DNA of 64,000 nucleotides. It comes from Leptospira chreensis (GTDB lineage: Bacteria > Spirochaetota > Leptospiria > Leptospirales > Leptospiraceae). A program made the position numbers and the translations under genes. A model generated the notes under the pieces. That model saw only the letters and a program-made list of their open reading frames with translations, ran no database searches and was not told where the DNA came from. Shown here in pieces: positions 55,173 through 64,000 of this stretch. Numbering within the stretch: the stretch's first letter is position 1; each line of letters opens with the position of its first letter. Location of the stretch: the NCBI RefSeq assembly GCF_016919165.1, contig NZ_JAFFPS010000057.1:1-64000 (forward strand), written 5' to 3'.

Positions 55173-55946
55173 ATGCGAAAACTTTGGATCTTCATATTCT
55201 TTTTTAGTTTTATTTCGTTAGAAGCACAAGCGCCACCTGATACCAGTTTGTCGGCGCAGGAACTTTTGGCAAGGCTTGACCGAGAAATGGATTTCGGAAA
55301 AGGCCTTGTGAAAGGAACTTACGTTCTCATTCGTAGGAATGGAACTTCGGAAACTTGGAAAATCAACCGGTTTTTCAATGGAGAAGATGCACTTCTTTTA
55401 TTCGATAGAAAGGGTAGGGGATTGGAATCCAAACTCCTCACCAAAGATGAAGGGGAAAATGTTTTTTTCTTCAATGTTCTCAGTGCAAAACTCTTTCGAA
55501 AAACAGATGATGAAAAGTATGAAGCCCTGATGGGAACTGGATTTTTCTATGTGGATCTTTCTGGATATTCTTATCAGGCCAACTACAACCCGCTTGTAAA
55601 TGCTGATTTGGAAATTGGGGGAGAGGTGTATTATCGCATTTCTCTAAAACCCATCCTTCCTTACTTTTATAAAAAGTTAGTCCTCCTTGTGGGCAAAAAA
55701 GACCTAAAACCCTACCGTGTCGACTTTCATGACCGGGACGGGATTCTATTCAAAACCTTAAACTTAAAATACGGACCTGTGAAAGTAAAAGAAACTTCCG
55801 GGAAAGTGGAAGAGATTCAAAAAGCTTCACGGCTTGAGATGTTAGATTTGAATACAGGTAGTATCACGGTTTGGGAAATCCAGGAAGTGGACAAATCCGT
55901 AAATCCGGATGCTTCTTTGTTTGCCGTCGATAACCTAAGCCGTTAA
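55173..55946 (+). CDS. LolA-like outer-membrane lipoprotein-sorting-type protein
   Basis: 257 residues with a signal peptide (ending LEAQA). The mature protein is a half-open beta-barrel of the LolA/LolB/MucB type (KGTYVLIRRNGTSETWKI, then LKPYRVDFHDRDGILFKTL). The family binds hydrophobic ligands and moves lipoproteins. Relatives of this kind in bacteria that lack true LolA are often paired with membrane exporters. It follows guaB by nine bases and precedes rsmE by four, so it is in their operon. Confidence 0.75.
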   Translation: MRKLWIFIFFFSFISLEAQAPPDTSLSAQELLARLDREMDFGKGLVKGTYVLIRRNGTSETWKINRFFNGEDALLLFDRKGRGLESKLLTKDEGENVFFFNVLSAKLFRKTDDEKYEALMGTGFFYVDLSGYSYQANYNPLVNADLEIGGEVYYRISLKPILPYFYKKLVLLVGKKDLKPYRVDFHDRDGILFKTLNLKYGPVKVKETSGKVEEIQKASRLEMLDLNTGSITVWEIQEVDKSVNPDASLFAVDNLSR

Positions 55947-55950
55947 ACTC

Positions 55951-56631
55951 TTGTTAGAACCTGGTTTGATTCTTTTTCGCACCGGGTTTTCTAAAAAACC
56001 TACGATCTCCCTGAGTCCAGAAGAGATGGCCCACCTTCGGGCTTTACGACTGAGTAAGGAAGAAACCACCATCCAAATTCGAGATGGAGTGGGTGGGCTT
56101 TATGATTACCAATTTTCTCCTCAATCCAAAGAACTAAAATTTTTAGACGAAACGCAAGGGCCTAGAAAAACAGAAAGGAAAACCGTAGCGATTGCTTTAC
56201 CGAAAGGGAACCGCTTTGATTTTTTTTTACAAAAGGTAACAGAGATTGGACTTGATGCTGTCGTTTTTCTTGTCTTTCGTCATTCCATTCGTAAAGAATT
56301 CAATTTAGAACGGGCCGAAAAAATCGTAAAGGAAGCGGCCGCTCAGTCCAAACAAACTGAACTTCTCACACTTTCTATTGAACCTGCAGCAGAATGGATG
56401 GATTCACATAAAGAGAGTTTGGTGGTATTTCATCCTCATCAGTCCGAGATCTTTCGTACAAGTCAAATCCTTGGAAAAATTCCTGTGATTGGACCTGAGG
56501 GTGGGTTTCATGCAGACGAAGAAGATTGGATGGAAAAAAACAAGATCCCGAAAGTGACTCTCCCGGGTGGGGTGCTCCGTACAGAAACTGCAGGCATTGT
56601 TGCCGCAAGTTTCCTGGCATACGGAACTTAA
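55951..56631 (+). CDS. rsmE: 16S rRNA m3U1498 methyltransferase
   Basis: 226 residues. The family signatures are GPEGGF (SAM binding) and LPGGVLRTETAG, which mark SPOUT-class RsmE. It methylates U1498 in the ribosomal decoding centre. The start is TTG at 55951, four bases after the preceding stop. It is shorter than many homologues by about 15 residues at the N terminus. Confidence 0.9.
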   Translation: MLEPGLILFRTGFSKKPTISLSPEEMAHLRALRLSKEETTIQIRDGVGGLYDYQFSPQSKELKFLDETQGPRKTERKTVAIALPKGNRFDFFLQKVTEIGLDAVVFLVFRHSIRKEFNLERAEKIVKEAAAQSKQTELLTLSIEPAAEWMDSHKESLVVFHPHQSEIFRTSQILGKIPVIGPEGGFHADEEDWMEKNKIPKVTLPGGVLRTETAGIVAASFLAYGT

Positions 56632-56656
56632 AGTTCTGCATGCCTTACCTTTGCTT

Positions 56657-56923
56657 CTAATTGGTGAGTAGAAGTAAGGTAGTGGATAAGTTACAATTGG
56701 TCGTGCAAGCGCTAAAACATGTAGAAGCTGCTGGGTAATTATCTCCCGTAACGTCTGGATATTTGGCAGCGCAACCCGCATTACAGGCCTCGAGGCTTCC
56801 TCCCGTACAAGTCAAAAGGAAAGTCATTAGGTTTCTTTCCACAGTTTTGTCTTCTCTCTTTGTGCAAGATGTAGAGAAGATCATGACAAAACACAACACT
56901 ACCAAAACGAACAAACGATTCAT
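56657..56923 (-). CDS. Cys-rich small lipoprotein
   Basis: 88 residues with a lipoprotein signal (MIFSTSC, Cys20). The mature part has six cysteines in LTCTGGSLEACNAGCAAKY and STCFSACTTNCNL, spaced as in small disulphide-rich folds. It ends in a Leu-rich tail. The gene is convergent with rsmE over 25 bases. No family is recognised. A similar cysteine pattern (SCxxC) is found in the 1041 lipoprotein, but the proteins are not obviously related. Confidence 0.7.
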   Translation of the reverse strand: MNRLFVLVVLCFVMIFSTSCTKREDKTVERNLMTFLLTCTGGSLEACNAGCAAKYPDVTGDNYPAASTCFSACTTNCNLSTTLLLLTN

Positions 56924-57016
56924 ATTCCTAAACTCCGTTCTCCCTGCATTTCGTCAATCGGTTCGTAAAAATCTTGACCCTTGTGACTTTTCCTATGCAT
57001 TGGATGAGATTCTACT

Positions 57017-58483
57017 ATGTCAGACGGTTCCAAAAAGGTTTTAGAAAAAAAAGCGCACGGAGAGTTTGAATTCACCGCTTACGGGGAATTTTTATCCTAT
57101 TTCCACGCCCATATCGATATTTTCAAAAAACTACTCAAAGCTAGGAAAATGGACCCGGGTAAGGTGGAAGAGGTCGCAAAACAGATCAAATCCTACATGA
57201 CGGGGAATATCAAAAAGACCGACCAGTTCTTTGAACACCTCCCGCAATTTGCGACTATGTTAGGTGTTCCGCAGAATGAAGTTTCTGCTTATCTCAATAC
57301 TAACTTTATAGAAGTTTTAAACAAAGTACAGGAAAAACTAAAAGCCCAAGAGTTGGACAAACTCGAAAATGCACCGGCTCCTAGTTTTTCCTCTGTGGCG
57401 GAAGAAATCGTCGAGAAGTTGCAAGTCACTCACCCCAAAGACTTTGTATTTGTTCAAAAAGGAATTTTAACAGTCCTTGAAAATCCTCTTACGGGGGAGA
57501 TCATCGAACCTAAGGGTCTTATGGCAGAATCTGCCAAAGCAGCCCTTTCGATGCCAGCAAGCGCGGAGTCAGAAAAAGAACCAGTCTCTCTCACCGATGC
57601 CTTGGCAGTTGCCAATGCTCCTCCCGTACCCGTTGCCAAAAAACAATCCCTCATTGTCGAAAAAGACAAATCCATTCTATTGGAAATTGTAGAAACCTTT
57701 GCTGAAAATCTGACTGGAGAACTCTTAGAAGTAAGAATCGGTCCAGACCCCAAAGACAATCCCATCCCGGAACCATCCTCAAAAAACGGAACACCAACTT
57801 CTTCGGAAGAATACGAAATTGAAGATTTAGAATTTGATGATTCTGATTCTTCTGCTAGCGGATCTAGTAACTCCAATACAAATACTGACGATGATGACTT
57901 CTCGCAAGACATCGATGTTGATTTTGAAGAACCAGAACCAGCCGCTGCGATTGATCCGAATCTGGAACGGTTAGAATCTTTTAGTGTCAAAGAATTTATG
58001 GATCTGGTGCAGACCATTACTGGATACCAAACCAAAGCGGACCAAGTGGGATACCAGAATTGGCTACGTGGTCTTTCTGAATTTGAAAAGGCAGTCGTCT
58101 CTTTACGCACCCAAGTTCTGAAAGAACAAAAAAATGAACCAGTGGATTGGAATTCTTTATTCCAAATGATGAGTTCCAAATCTGACTTGAGTCGTGAAGT
58201 TTTAGTTGGAATTGTTAAAAAAATTAAAAACTTCCAGGTTGTTAAACTGACGTTAGATCGTATGATTCAGGAATTCAAAAAAGGAAGTCCTGAGTTTATG
58301 CAAATGGTGAAGATGGCTTGGCCATACATCCAAAAAGCTTTTTTTGAAGTTCCGAATTACACACAAGTGCAAACTCTGCTCAAGGGGATTTTGTCTAGGG
58401 TGACAGATGAAAACCATAAAAAGGATTTTTCTAAGATCTTCACTATGGCACTGAACTTTATCCAATCCAAATACCAGGCATAA
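57017..58483 (+). CDS. Cytoplasmic protein with helical ends and acidic linker
   Basis: 488 residues without export signals. The N-terminal 120 residues are helical (EFLSYFHAHIDIFKKLLKAR, then FATMLGVPQNEVSAYLN). The middle (about 245-315) is a disordered, acidic Ser/Asp/Glu linker. The C-terminal 165 residues are again helical (EFMDLVQTITGYQTKAD). It heads a three-gene plus-strand operon whose members follow by three bases each. I do not recognise it; the linker suggests a scaffold or regulatory role. Confidence 0.7.
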   Translation: MSDGSKKVLEKKAHGEFEFTAYGEFLSYFHAHIDIFKKLLKARKMDPGKVEEVAKQIKSYMTGNIKKTDQFFEHLPQFATMLGVPQNEVSAYLNTNFIEVLNKVQEKLKAQELDKLENAPAPSFSSVAEEIVEKLQVTHPKDFVFVQKGILTVLENPLTGEIIEPKGLMAESAKAALSMPASAESEKEPVSLTDALAVANAPPVPVAKKQSLIVEKDKSILLEIVETFAENLTGELLEVRIGPDPKDNPIPEPSSKNGTPTSSEEYEIEDLEFDDSDSSASGSSNSNTNTDDDDFSQDIDVDFEEPEPAAAIDPNLERLESFSVKEFMDLVQTITGYQTKADQVGYQNWLRGLSEFEKAVVSLRTQVLKEQKNEPVDWNSLFQMMSSKSDLSREVLVGIVKKIKNFQVVKLTLDRMIQEFKKGSPEFMQMVKMAWPYIQKAFFEVPNYTQVQTLLKGILSRVTDENHKKDFSKIFTMALNFIQSKYQA

Positions 58484-58486
58484 TTC

Positions 58487-59635
58487 ATGTTAGGGGAGAA
58501 GCACTCTCTTCTATTTTCTCACTTACTGCTAAAAATAGGAATCAGTCTCGTCCTAATCCTTTCTCCTTTTTCTTTTCTAATTCCAGAACCAAATTCTAAA
58601 ATCATTGTTGATCCTCTCTTACAAAAACCTTGGATACCCGATGCGGAAGAAGAGGAGAGTCGTAGTTTCCATCGTTTCCTTTCCGAATTTAAAAACAAAC
58701 AATCCACAGTCAAAAAAAAAGATGCCCATGGTCGAAACTATTTGGTTTCTCCATCGGGACAGATGCGGTTTCTCATCGATGATGAATACTATAAAGAATT
58801 TCCTGTGGGTGATGAGGCCGACATTGCCGCAAAAGAGTTGGAATCTTTATACGAGGTTCGTAAGGAAAAAGAAGTCGTATTTCTTGGGAAAGGAATCCAT
58901 CTCTGTTACCGATTGAAATTAGAAAAAGAACCTGGATTTTTCCCGAATTGGCTCATCCGTTCTAATGAAATTACAAACAGAGCGGCCAATGAATGGTCAG
59001 ACCAAACCATCCCTTTGGATTTGGTGAGCGAACCTTATGGATGTTATGTGGGTGATTCCCAACCCAAAGAGTCCCTGGTTTTAGAATCCGAATCCTTTCG
59101 TTATCGAATCCGACTTCCCTCAAGACTACGTTACGAGGGATTGTATGGGAATCGACTTGGGATTTACGGGGAAAACAGAGATTCCATTTACCGGATGGTA
59201 CGTTTTGTCCAATTTCTTTCCAATTATTTACCTGCAGGCCAAACAGAATGGGATGAAGCCTTAAAACTCCAAACCTCCGGTAAAAAAAAGAAAAACCTTC
59301 CTAAAATCATTTTATCCATTGGTTCTAGTTTCGATAAAACAAGACCTCTGCGAACTACCAAAAATTACTTTCGTTTTTGGGATTCCATGCGTTCTCTCAC
59401 ACCCACCCAAATTCGGAAACTCGGGTTCAAAAGGACGGAATCAAAATCGGAATATTTGAGTGAATGGACCGAGGTAGATGAAATTGGAAATTCAGTTGAA
59501 ATGGAAATGAAAGAGTATTATCTTTATAACGCACCTCGCGGTTACTTTCTTTCCTTGTCTTATCCCAAACGAGAAAAAGAAACGGCAGACCTTTATTGGC
59601 AAACCATTCGCAGTTCATTTGAAGTTAAGGAGTAA
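58487..59635 (+). CDS. Exported protein of unknown function
   Basis: 382 residues. The N-terminal hydrophobic run (LLLKIGISLVLILSPFSFLI) is a signal anchor or signal peptide. The rest is soluble and charged, with a strand-rich C-terminal half (IRLPSRLRYEGLYGNRLGIY; IILSIGSSFDKTRPLRTT). No catalytic motif was found. It is three bases downstream of the 57017 gene and three upstream of the 59639 membrane protein, so the three should be made together. Confidence 0.7.
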   Translation: MLGEKHSLLFSHLLLKIGISLVLILSPFSFLIPEPNSKIIVDPLLQKPWIPDAEEEESRSFHRFLSEFKNKQSTVKKKDAHGRNYLVSPSGQMRFLIDDEYYKEFPVGDEADIAAKELESLYEVRKEKEVVFLGKGIHLCYRLKLEKEPGFFPNWLIRSNEITNRAANEWSDQTIPLDLVSEPYGCYVGDSQPKESLVLESESFRYRIRLPSRLRYEGLYGNRLGIYGENRDSIYRMVRFVQFLSNYLPAGQTEWDEALKLQTSGKKKKNLPKIILSIGSSFDKTRPLRTTKNYFRFWDSMRSLTPTQIRKLGFKRTESKSEYLSEWTEVDEIGNSVEMEMKEYYLYNAPRGYFLSLSYPKREKETADLYWQTIRSSFEVKE

Positions 59636-59638
59636 CGG

Positions 59639-60436
59639 ATGTTCGTTGGTTTTGTAGAAAATCAAAACAGAAAAAAACCAGAACCAAATGGGGAACCTGC
59701 GTCTTCTTTTTTTATTTTTTGGATGGGCCTTTCTCTGATTTTGGGATTTGGAATTTTATTACTTCCGTTCGGAGCCTTTTTCCCACTTTCGATTTCTGTT
59801 TGGGCCATCCTTGTTTTATTTTTACCCGTTTTGTTTTTGGGAATCCTACTTTCCAAGAAAACAGGTTTCAAAATTTTATTAGCTGTTTTTTTGTCCTTAC
59901 TTGCAGGAGGAAATTCCATTTTGTTTTTGGGGGATTCCATTGGGTATTACTTGGGGATCACTGCAAAAACGGAAGTCCTTCCGGAAGAGGTACCACATTA
60001 CCTGGATTACAGGTATTTGTTTCTCCGAGATTTTTATTTGGATGATGTAGACGCTGGTGAGTTTCGTTCTCCCCTTCTTGTTCGGCGTAGATCTGGTGGG
60101 GCCGTGTATGGGCCTGTGATTCGTTTTCAATACAAACGCATTCGTGCTATCTCTGGTAGAGAAATCAAACCTTCGTTATATGCTATTTGTTATTCCAAGG
60201 GAGATCTTAAATGTAGTCTTTCCAGTTTGTATACAGGAGGGGTGGTTTTGTTAGAACCAGTTTGGGATATGGAAGAACTTCCTCTTGCGAAGGATTCGGT
60301 GTTTCTTGTTTGGCGAGGACCGATGGATTCGGAAATGTTTACCAAAGGGGTTTATTCTTTTTTATTCTTTGTCTTTCTCATTTTGTTATGGGCTCTCATG
60401 GTTTATTTTCCATTTTCGAATGAGGAAAAATCTTAA
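59639..60436 (+). CDS. Membrane protein of unknown function
   Basis: 265 residues. Three hydrophobic segments lie near the N terminus (SSFFIFWMGLSLILGFGILL; SISVWAILVLFLPVLFLGIL; ILLAVFLSLLAGGNSILFL) and one at the C terminus (FLFFVFLILLWALMVYF). An outside-facing beta-rich part (about 105-240) lies between. AAGGAG precedes its ATG. Last gene of the operon before kdpA; its stop overlaps a set of TCTTAAT direct repeats. Confidence 0.7.
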   Translation: MFVGFVENQNRKKPEPNGEPASSFFIFWMGLSLILGFGILLLPFGAFFPLSISVWAILVLFLPVLFLGILLSKKTGFKILLAVFLSLLAGGNSILFLGDSIGYYLGITAKTEVLPEEVPHYLDYRYLFLRDFYLDDVDAGEFRSPLLVRRRSGGAVYGPVIRFQYKRIRAISGREIKPSLYAICYSKGDLKCSLSSLYTGGVVLLEPVWDMEELPLAKDSVFLVWRGPMDSEMFTKGVYSFLFFVFLILLWALMVYFPFSNEEKS

Positions 60437-60469
60437 TCCTTTCTTAATATCTTAATCTTATCCCTTAAG
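60431..60469 (+). promoter_or_regulatory. TCTTAAT direct repeats before kdpA
   Basis: TCTTAAT occurs at 60431, 60442 and 60450, with CTTAAG at 60464. The 11-bp step between the first two fits tandem binding by OmpR/PhoB-type response regulators, the class to which KdpE belongs. No sensor or regulator gene is in this window. Confidence 0.4.
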
Positions 60470-60514
60470 GCACTGGCCCTTTACGATTCGCATAAACCAT
60501 GAGAAAATCTACTT

Positions 60515-62152
60515 ATGGTTGAGTTACTCTATTTTCCTTTTTATATTGGGTTACTGATACTGGTTTCACCCTTTGTCGGTTATTATATGGCTTTTGTATT
60601 AAATGCAAAGGTTTTACCCTTGGAATCTATATTCCACCGATTCCTATACTCCGGTGATCCCCCGCCTCAAACACCAAAACAATACCTAAACAGTATGGTT
60701 GTGTTTCATTTTCTAGGAGGAGTGATCTTATTTGTAATCCTAAGATACCAAAATTTTTTACCTATGAATTCACTTGGTATTTCTGGAATGGATTGGGATT
60801 TAGCATTAAACACTGCCATTTCCTTTATCACAAATACGAACTGGCAGGCTTATTCTGGAGAGAGTCAACTTAGTAATTTTTCACAGATGGCGGGACTCAC
60901 TCCACAAAACTTTCTCAGTGCTGGAGTTGGAATATCTGTATTAACTTTTGTAAGTCGATCAATTGTATCTTCTTCGACAACTAAATTTGGAAATTTCTGG
61001 CAGGATTTATTTCGTTCTACCTTTTATATCCTCCTTCCCATTTCGTTTTTTGTCGCCATCCTACTTCTAGGCCAAGGTGTCATTCAATCGTTCCAAGAGC
61101 CAATACAAACTTTGGGAATTGATGGACTTTCTCAGACCATTCCCTTAGGACCTGCCGCATCACAAATTGCTATCAAGCAAATTGGAACGAATGGGGGAGG
61201 TTTCTTTGGAGTGAATAGTGCTCATCCATTTGAAAATCCAACTCCTGTATCAAACTTCATTCAGATGTTTTCGATTCTCTTTTTGCCAGCTTCATGCGTA
61301 TTTTTATACGGCAAAATCACAAATTCATTTCGTCACGCTTGGGTTATTTTCTTTGTGATGTTGGCTTTTTTTATCTTAGGTTTTGTTGGTGTTTATGATT
61401 CGGAATGGAATCACGCCGGTTTTTGGGAGGGTAAGGAAACGAGGTTTACCTTAACGGAATCCACACTTTGGTTGTCCTCTACGACTGCCGCTTCCAATGG
61501 TTCTGTCAATTCCATGCACGACAGTTATTCACCATTGGCTGGTGGAGTTGCTATTTTTCAAATGATGTTAGGTGAGATTATTTTTGGAGGAGTTGGTACT
61601 GGAATGTATGGAATGTTTCTATTTCTAATCCTCACAGTGTTTTTATCAGGGCTCATGACTGGTCGGACTCCCGAATACTTTGGGAAAAAAATAGGAAGTT
61701 TTGAAATCAAATGGACACTATTTGGAATCCTTGCCCCTACCGTTTGTATATTAGTCGGAACTACAATCACGATATTTTTAGACTCGGGGTATACTGCGAA
61801 AGGACCGCATGCCCTATCACAAATTCTATATGCATACAGTTCTGCTGCTGGTAATAACGGCTCTGCCTTTGCGGGATTTTCCGCTGATTCCTACTGGGGG
61901 AATTTATCACTCGGTTTTTCGATGTTAGTTGGACGGTTTAGTGTGATTTATGCGGTAGTTTTTGTGGCCGGGAGTTTGGGTGGAAAGGTTACAACCAAGT
62001 CTTCTGATGGAAATTTTAAATTGGATACATTGTTATTTGGAACTTTAGTTTTCAGTGTGATCCTAATTGTTTGTGGTCTGTCTTTTTTTCCCGTTTTGGC
62101 TCTCGGCCCCATCTTGGAACAGTTATTAATTGGGAAGGGAATTTTCTTTTAA
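60515..62152 (+). CDS. kdpA: Potassium-transporting ATPase subunit A
   Basis: 545 residues. KdpA is the channel-like subunit that selects and passes K+ in the high-affinity Kdp pump. It has about ten membrane segments and the conserved filter-type motifs TTAASNGSVN and AAGNNGSAFAG. The first ATG lies 78 bases after the preceding gene. There is no kdpF-like small ORF in that gap. kdpB follows by nine bases. Confidence 0.95.
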   Translation: MVELLYFPFYIGLLILVSPFVGYYMAFVLNAKVLPLESIFHRFLYSGDPPPQTPKQYLNSMVVFHFLGGVILFVILRYQNFLPMNSLGISGMDWDLALNTAISFITNTNWQAYSGESQLSNFSQMAGLTPQNFLSAGVGISVLTFVSRSIVSSSTTKFGNFWQDLFRSTFYILLPISFFVAILLLGQGVIQSFQEPIQTLGIDGLSQTIPLGPAASQIAIKQIGTNGGGFFGVNSAHPFENPTPVSNFIQMFSILFLPASCVFLYGKITNSFRHAWVIFFVMLAFFILGFVGVYDSEWNHAGFWEGKETRFTLTESTLWLSSTTAASNGSVNSMHDSYSPLAGGVAIFQMMLGEIIFGGVGTGMYGMFLFLILTVFLSGLMTGRTPEYFGKKIGSFEIKWTLFGILAPTVCILVGTTITIFLDSGYTAKGPHALSQILYAYSSAAGNNGSAFAGFSADSYWGNLSLGFSMLVGRFSVIYAVVFVAGSLGGKVTTKSSDGNFKLDTLLFGTLVFSVILIVCGLSFFPVLALGPILEQLLIGKGIFF

Positions 62153-62161
62153 GAGGAACAT

Positions 62162-64000
62162 ATGGTAAATTCTAAAAATTTGATCTCTAAGGAACTTTTG
62201 AATGTTTCGTTTTGGAATGCTTTACAAAAGTTTTCTCCGAAAAATGCATTTTCGAATCCAGTGATGGCCACTGTTTGGGTAGGTACCTTGATTCTCTGGT
62301 TACAAATCCTATACTATTGGTTTTCCGGGATTTCGTTTCATAACGAACTTCCCATCTTCTTTTGGTTAGTTTTAACATTGTTCTTTGCAAACTTTGCGGA
62401 AAGTATTGCTGAGGGTAGAGGTAAGGCCAGAGCCGATAATTTACGAAAAACTAGGTCCTCAACAATCTCAAAAAAAGTAGAATCAATAGGGGATAAGGTT
62501 TTTATTGAGATAGCTTCTAACGAATTAAAAATCAATGATATTGTTTTTGTTGAAGCCGGTTTTACGATTCCTGGAGATGGGGAAGTAATATCTGGAATTG
62601 CCAGTGTGGATGAATCGGCAGTGACAGGAGAGTCGGCCCCGGTTATCCGTGAAAGTGGTGGAGACAGATCTGCTGTCACTGGTGGAACTCGAGTGATCTC
62701 AGATCATTTGTATATTAAAATCACAACGAAACCTGGGGAAAGTTTTATTGATAAGATGATCTCAATGATTGAAGGAGCCACTAGACAAAAAACTCCCAAT
62801 GAAGTGGCACTCGGTATTGTTCTCTTTGCTCTCACAATCCTTTTCTTATTGGGAGTTTTATCTTTGATCCCAGTTGCCAACTTCGTTGGAAACCAATTGG
62901 GACAAAATTGGAATTTCCATTTCTCCGTATGGCTTGCATTGTTTGTATGTTTAATCCCTACTACCATCGCGGCCTTACTCAGTGCCATTGGAATTTCTGG
63001 AATGGAACGGTTAATACGGTATAATGTTATTGCCAAAAGTGGAAAGGCAGTGGAAGCCGCAGGCGACATTCATGTATTGTTGTTAGATAAAACTGGTACG
63101 ATTACTCTAGGGAATCGGGAAGCACATAAGTTCTATCCGTCAGAGGGTATTGCAGAAGAAGAGTTAGCAGATGCGGCACAACTTTCCTCACTTTCAGATG
63201 AAACCCCAGAAGGAAGATCCATTGTTGTGCTCGCCAAACAAAAATATGCGATTCGTGAAAGAAACTTAAAATCTCTAGAAGTAAATTGGATTCCCTTTTC
63301 TGCTTCGACTCGGATGAGTGGAGTTGAGATTTCAGAGAATGGAAAGAAAATTCGTAATATTCGGAAGGGAGCCTTTGAAGCCATTCGAAAACATATCGAA
63401 TCGTTAGGTGGATCTATTCCTCAAACCATCCAAACGATCTCAGATGAAGTAGCAAGAAAGGGAAGCACACCCATTCTTGTTTCCGAAGGAAATCGATTGT
63501 TGGGCATTATCGAATTGAAGGATATTGTGAAAGGGGGACTAAAGGAACGATTTGCTTATTTGAGAAGGATGGGAATTCGAACTGTTATGATTACTGGTGA
63601 CAATCCACTCACAGCGGCAGCCATCGCTGCAGAAGCTGGCGTGGACGATTTTATAGCTGAAGCTACACCTGAAGCAAAGCTAAAACGAATTCGTGAAGAA
63701 CAAGCAAACGGATATTTGGTCGCTATGATCGGGGATGGAACGAATGATGCACCGGCCCTTGCTCAGTCTGATGTGGGTGTGGCCATGAATACAGGAACAC
63801 AAACTGCTAGGGAAGCTGGTAATATGATAGATCTGGATAGTAATCCAAGTAAACTCATCGAAATTGTAGAAATTGGAAAACAACTTCTTATGACAAGAGG
63901 AGCGCTCACCACATTTAGTATCGCCAATGACATAGCAAAATACTTTGCTATCCTCCCTGCCTTGTTTTTACCCTTAGCTCCATTAAACATCATGCAGTTA
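62162..64000 (+). CDS. kdpB: Potassium-transporting ATPase subunit B (partial)
   Basis: The open frame begins at ATG 62162 after AGAGGA and runs off the right edge after 613 codons; full KdpB is about 680-690. It is the P-type ATPase subunit that powers KdpA. Phosphorylation site DKTGT has Asp309. TGES is at 155-158 (Ser158 is the residue phosphorylated for inhibition in the E. coli enzyme). [10 protein letters not shown] marks the hinge. All key residues are intact. Confidence 0.95.
   Translation, partial: MVNSKNLISKELLNVSFWNALQKFSPKNAFSNPVMATVWVGTLILWLQILYYWFSGISFHNELPIFFWLVLTLFFANFAESIAEGRGKARADNLRKTRSSTISKKVESIGDKVFIEIASNELKINDIVFVEAGFTIPGDGEVISGIASVDESAVTGESAPVIRESGGDRSAVTGGTRVISDHLYIKITTKPGESFIDKMISMIEGATRQKTPNEVALGIVLFALTILFLLGVLSLIPVANFVGNQLGQNWNFHFSVWLALFVCLIPTTIAALLSAIGISGMERLIRYNVIAKSGKAVEAAGDIHVLLLDKTGTITLGNREAHKFYPSEGIAEEELADAAQLSSLSDETPEGRSIVVLAKQKYAIRERNLKSLEVNWIPFSASTRMSGVEISENGKKIRNIRKGAFEAIRKHIESLGGSIPQTIQTISDEVARKGSTPILVSEGNRLLGIIELKDIVKGGLKERFAYLRRMGIRTVMITGDNPLTAAAIAAEAGVDDFIAEATPEAKLKRIREEQANGYLVAMIGDGTNDAPALAQSDVGVAMNTGTQTAREAGNMIDLDSNPSKLIEIVEIGKQLLMTRGALTTFSIANDIAKYFAILPALFLPLAPLNIMQL

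Noticed and set aside
57454..58179. 241-codon antisense ORF inside the 57017 gene
   Set aside because: Its Ser-rich composition is the mirror of the acidic linker on the plus strand, and no start signal is present.
60437..60514. kdpF small gene
   Set aside because: The 78-base gap before kdpA holds only a seven-codon ORF with no hydrophobic helix.
1..64000. CRISPR array, tRNA or rRNA genes, transposases, prophage
   Set aside because: No regularly spaced repeats, cloverleaf folds with TTCGA-type loops, or related proteins were found by reading. A scan with tRNAscan-SE and a CRISPR finder would settle it.

Overview
This AT-rich window looks like spirochaete chromosomal DNA, most likely from a saprophytic, L. 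biflexa-like Leptospira. That is inferred from the very large number of small lipoproteins with loose spirochaetal lipoboxes, a DUF1577-type protein, short (G/A)-rich intergenic repeats, and the set of housekeeping genes. No rRNA, tRNA, CRISPR array, transposase or phage gene was seen.

Layout. 1-17 kb is accessory and lipoprotein-rich. It has an ankyrin lipoprotein pair, a membrane GGDEF cyclase, two SH3-type exported proteins, an astacin-like metalloprotease ending in what looks like a VHL beta domain, an ECF sigma/ClpP pair, an MBL-fold hydrolase, a tandem paralogue pair in which one copy carries an in-frame amber stop, and an AraC regulator. Three lipoproteins of the window (11.5, 17.6 and 30 kb) each carry exactly seven repeats and are probably seven-bladed propellers of three unrelated repeat types. 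19.9-27.6 kb is a tight five-gene minus-strand operon (imelysin/IrpA-like, di-haem DUF1111, second imelysin, HTTM protein, TonB-dependent receptor) read from a perfect 19-bp Fur-box palindrome, so it is an iron-uptake locus. 27.8-36.6 kb holds an SGNH esterase with a membrane-anchored partner, an RCC1 lipoprotein plus a second DUF1111 protein, a HEAT-repeat lipoprotein and three small enzyme-like proteins.

36.7-47.2 kb contains a COG0523 (CobW-type) GTPase and, separately, a lipoprotein/porin/ZnuA/ZnuC/ZnuB locus. The two are linked by a shared inverted repeat, TGCAA(C/T)-N3-GTTGCA, that is a good candidate Zur operator (two copies before the GTPase, one before the znu locus). A chemotaxis receptor, an acyl-CoA dehydrogenase and an amidohydrolase lie between them.

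47.2-64 kb is more conserved: SAM methyltransferase, tmk, a 54-residue lipoprotein, an EAL/YkuI_C phosphodiesterase, a B12-type radical SAM protein, a DUF1577/PilZ-like protein, guaB, a LolA-like protein, rsmE, a three-gene operon of unknown function, and kdpA followed by kdpB, which runs off the right edge. Start codons were moved downstream of the longest possible ORF where a ribosome-binding site or signal peptide favoured it; those choices are stated.
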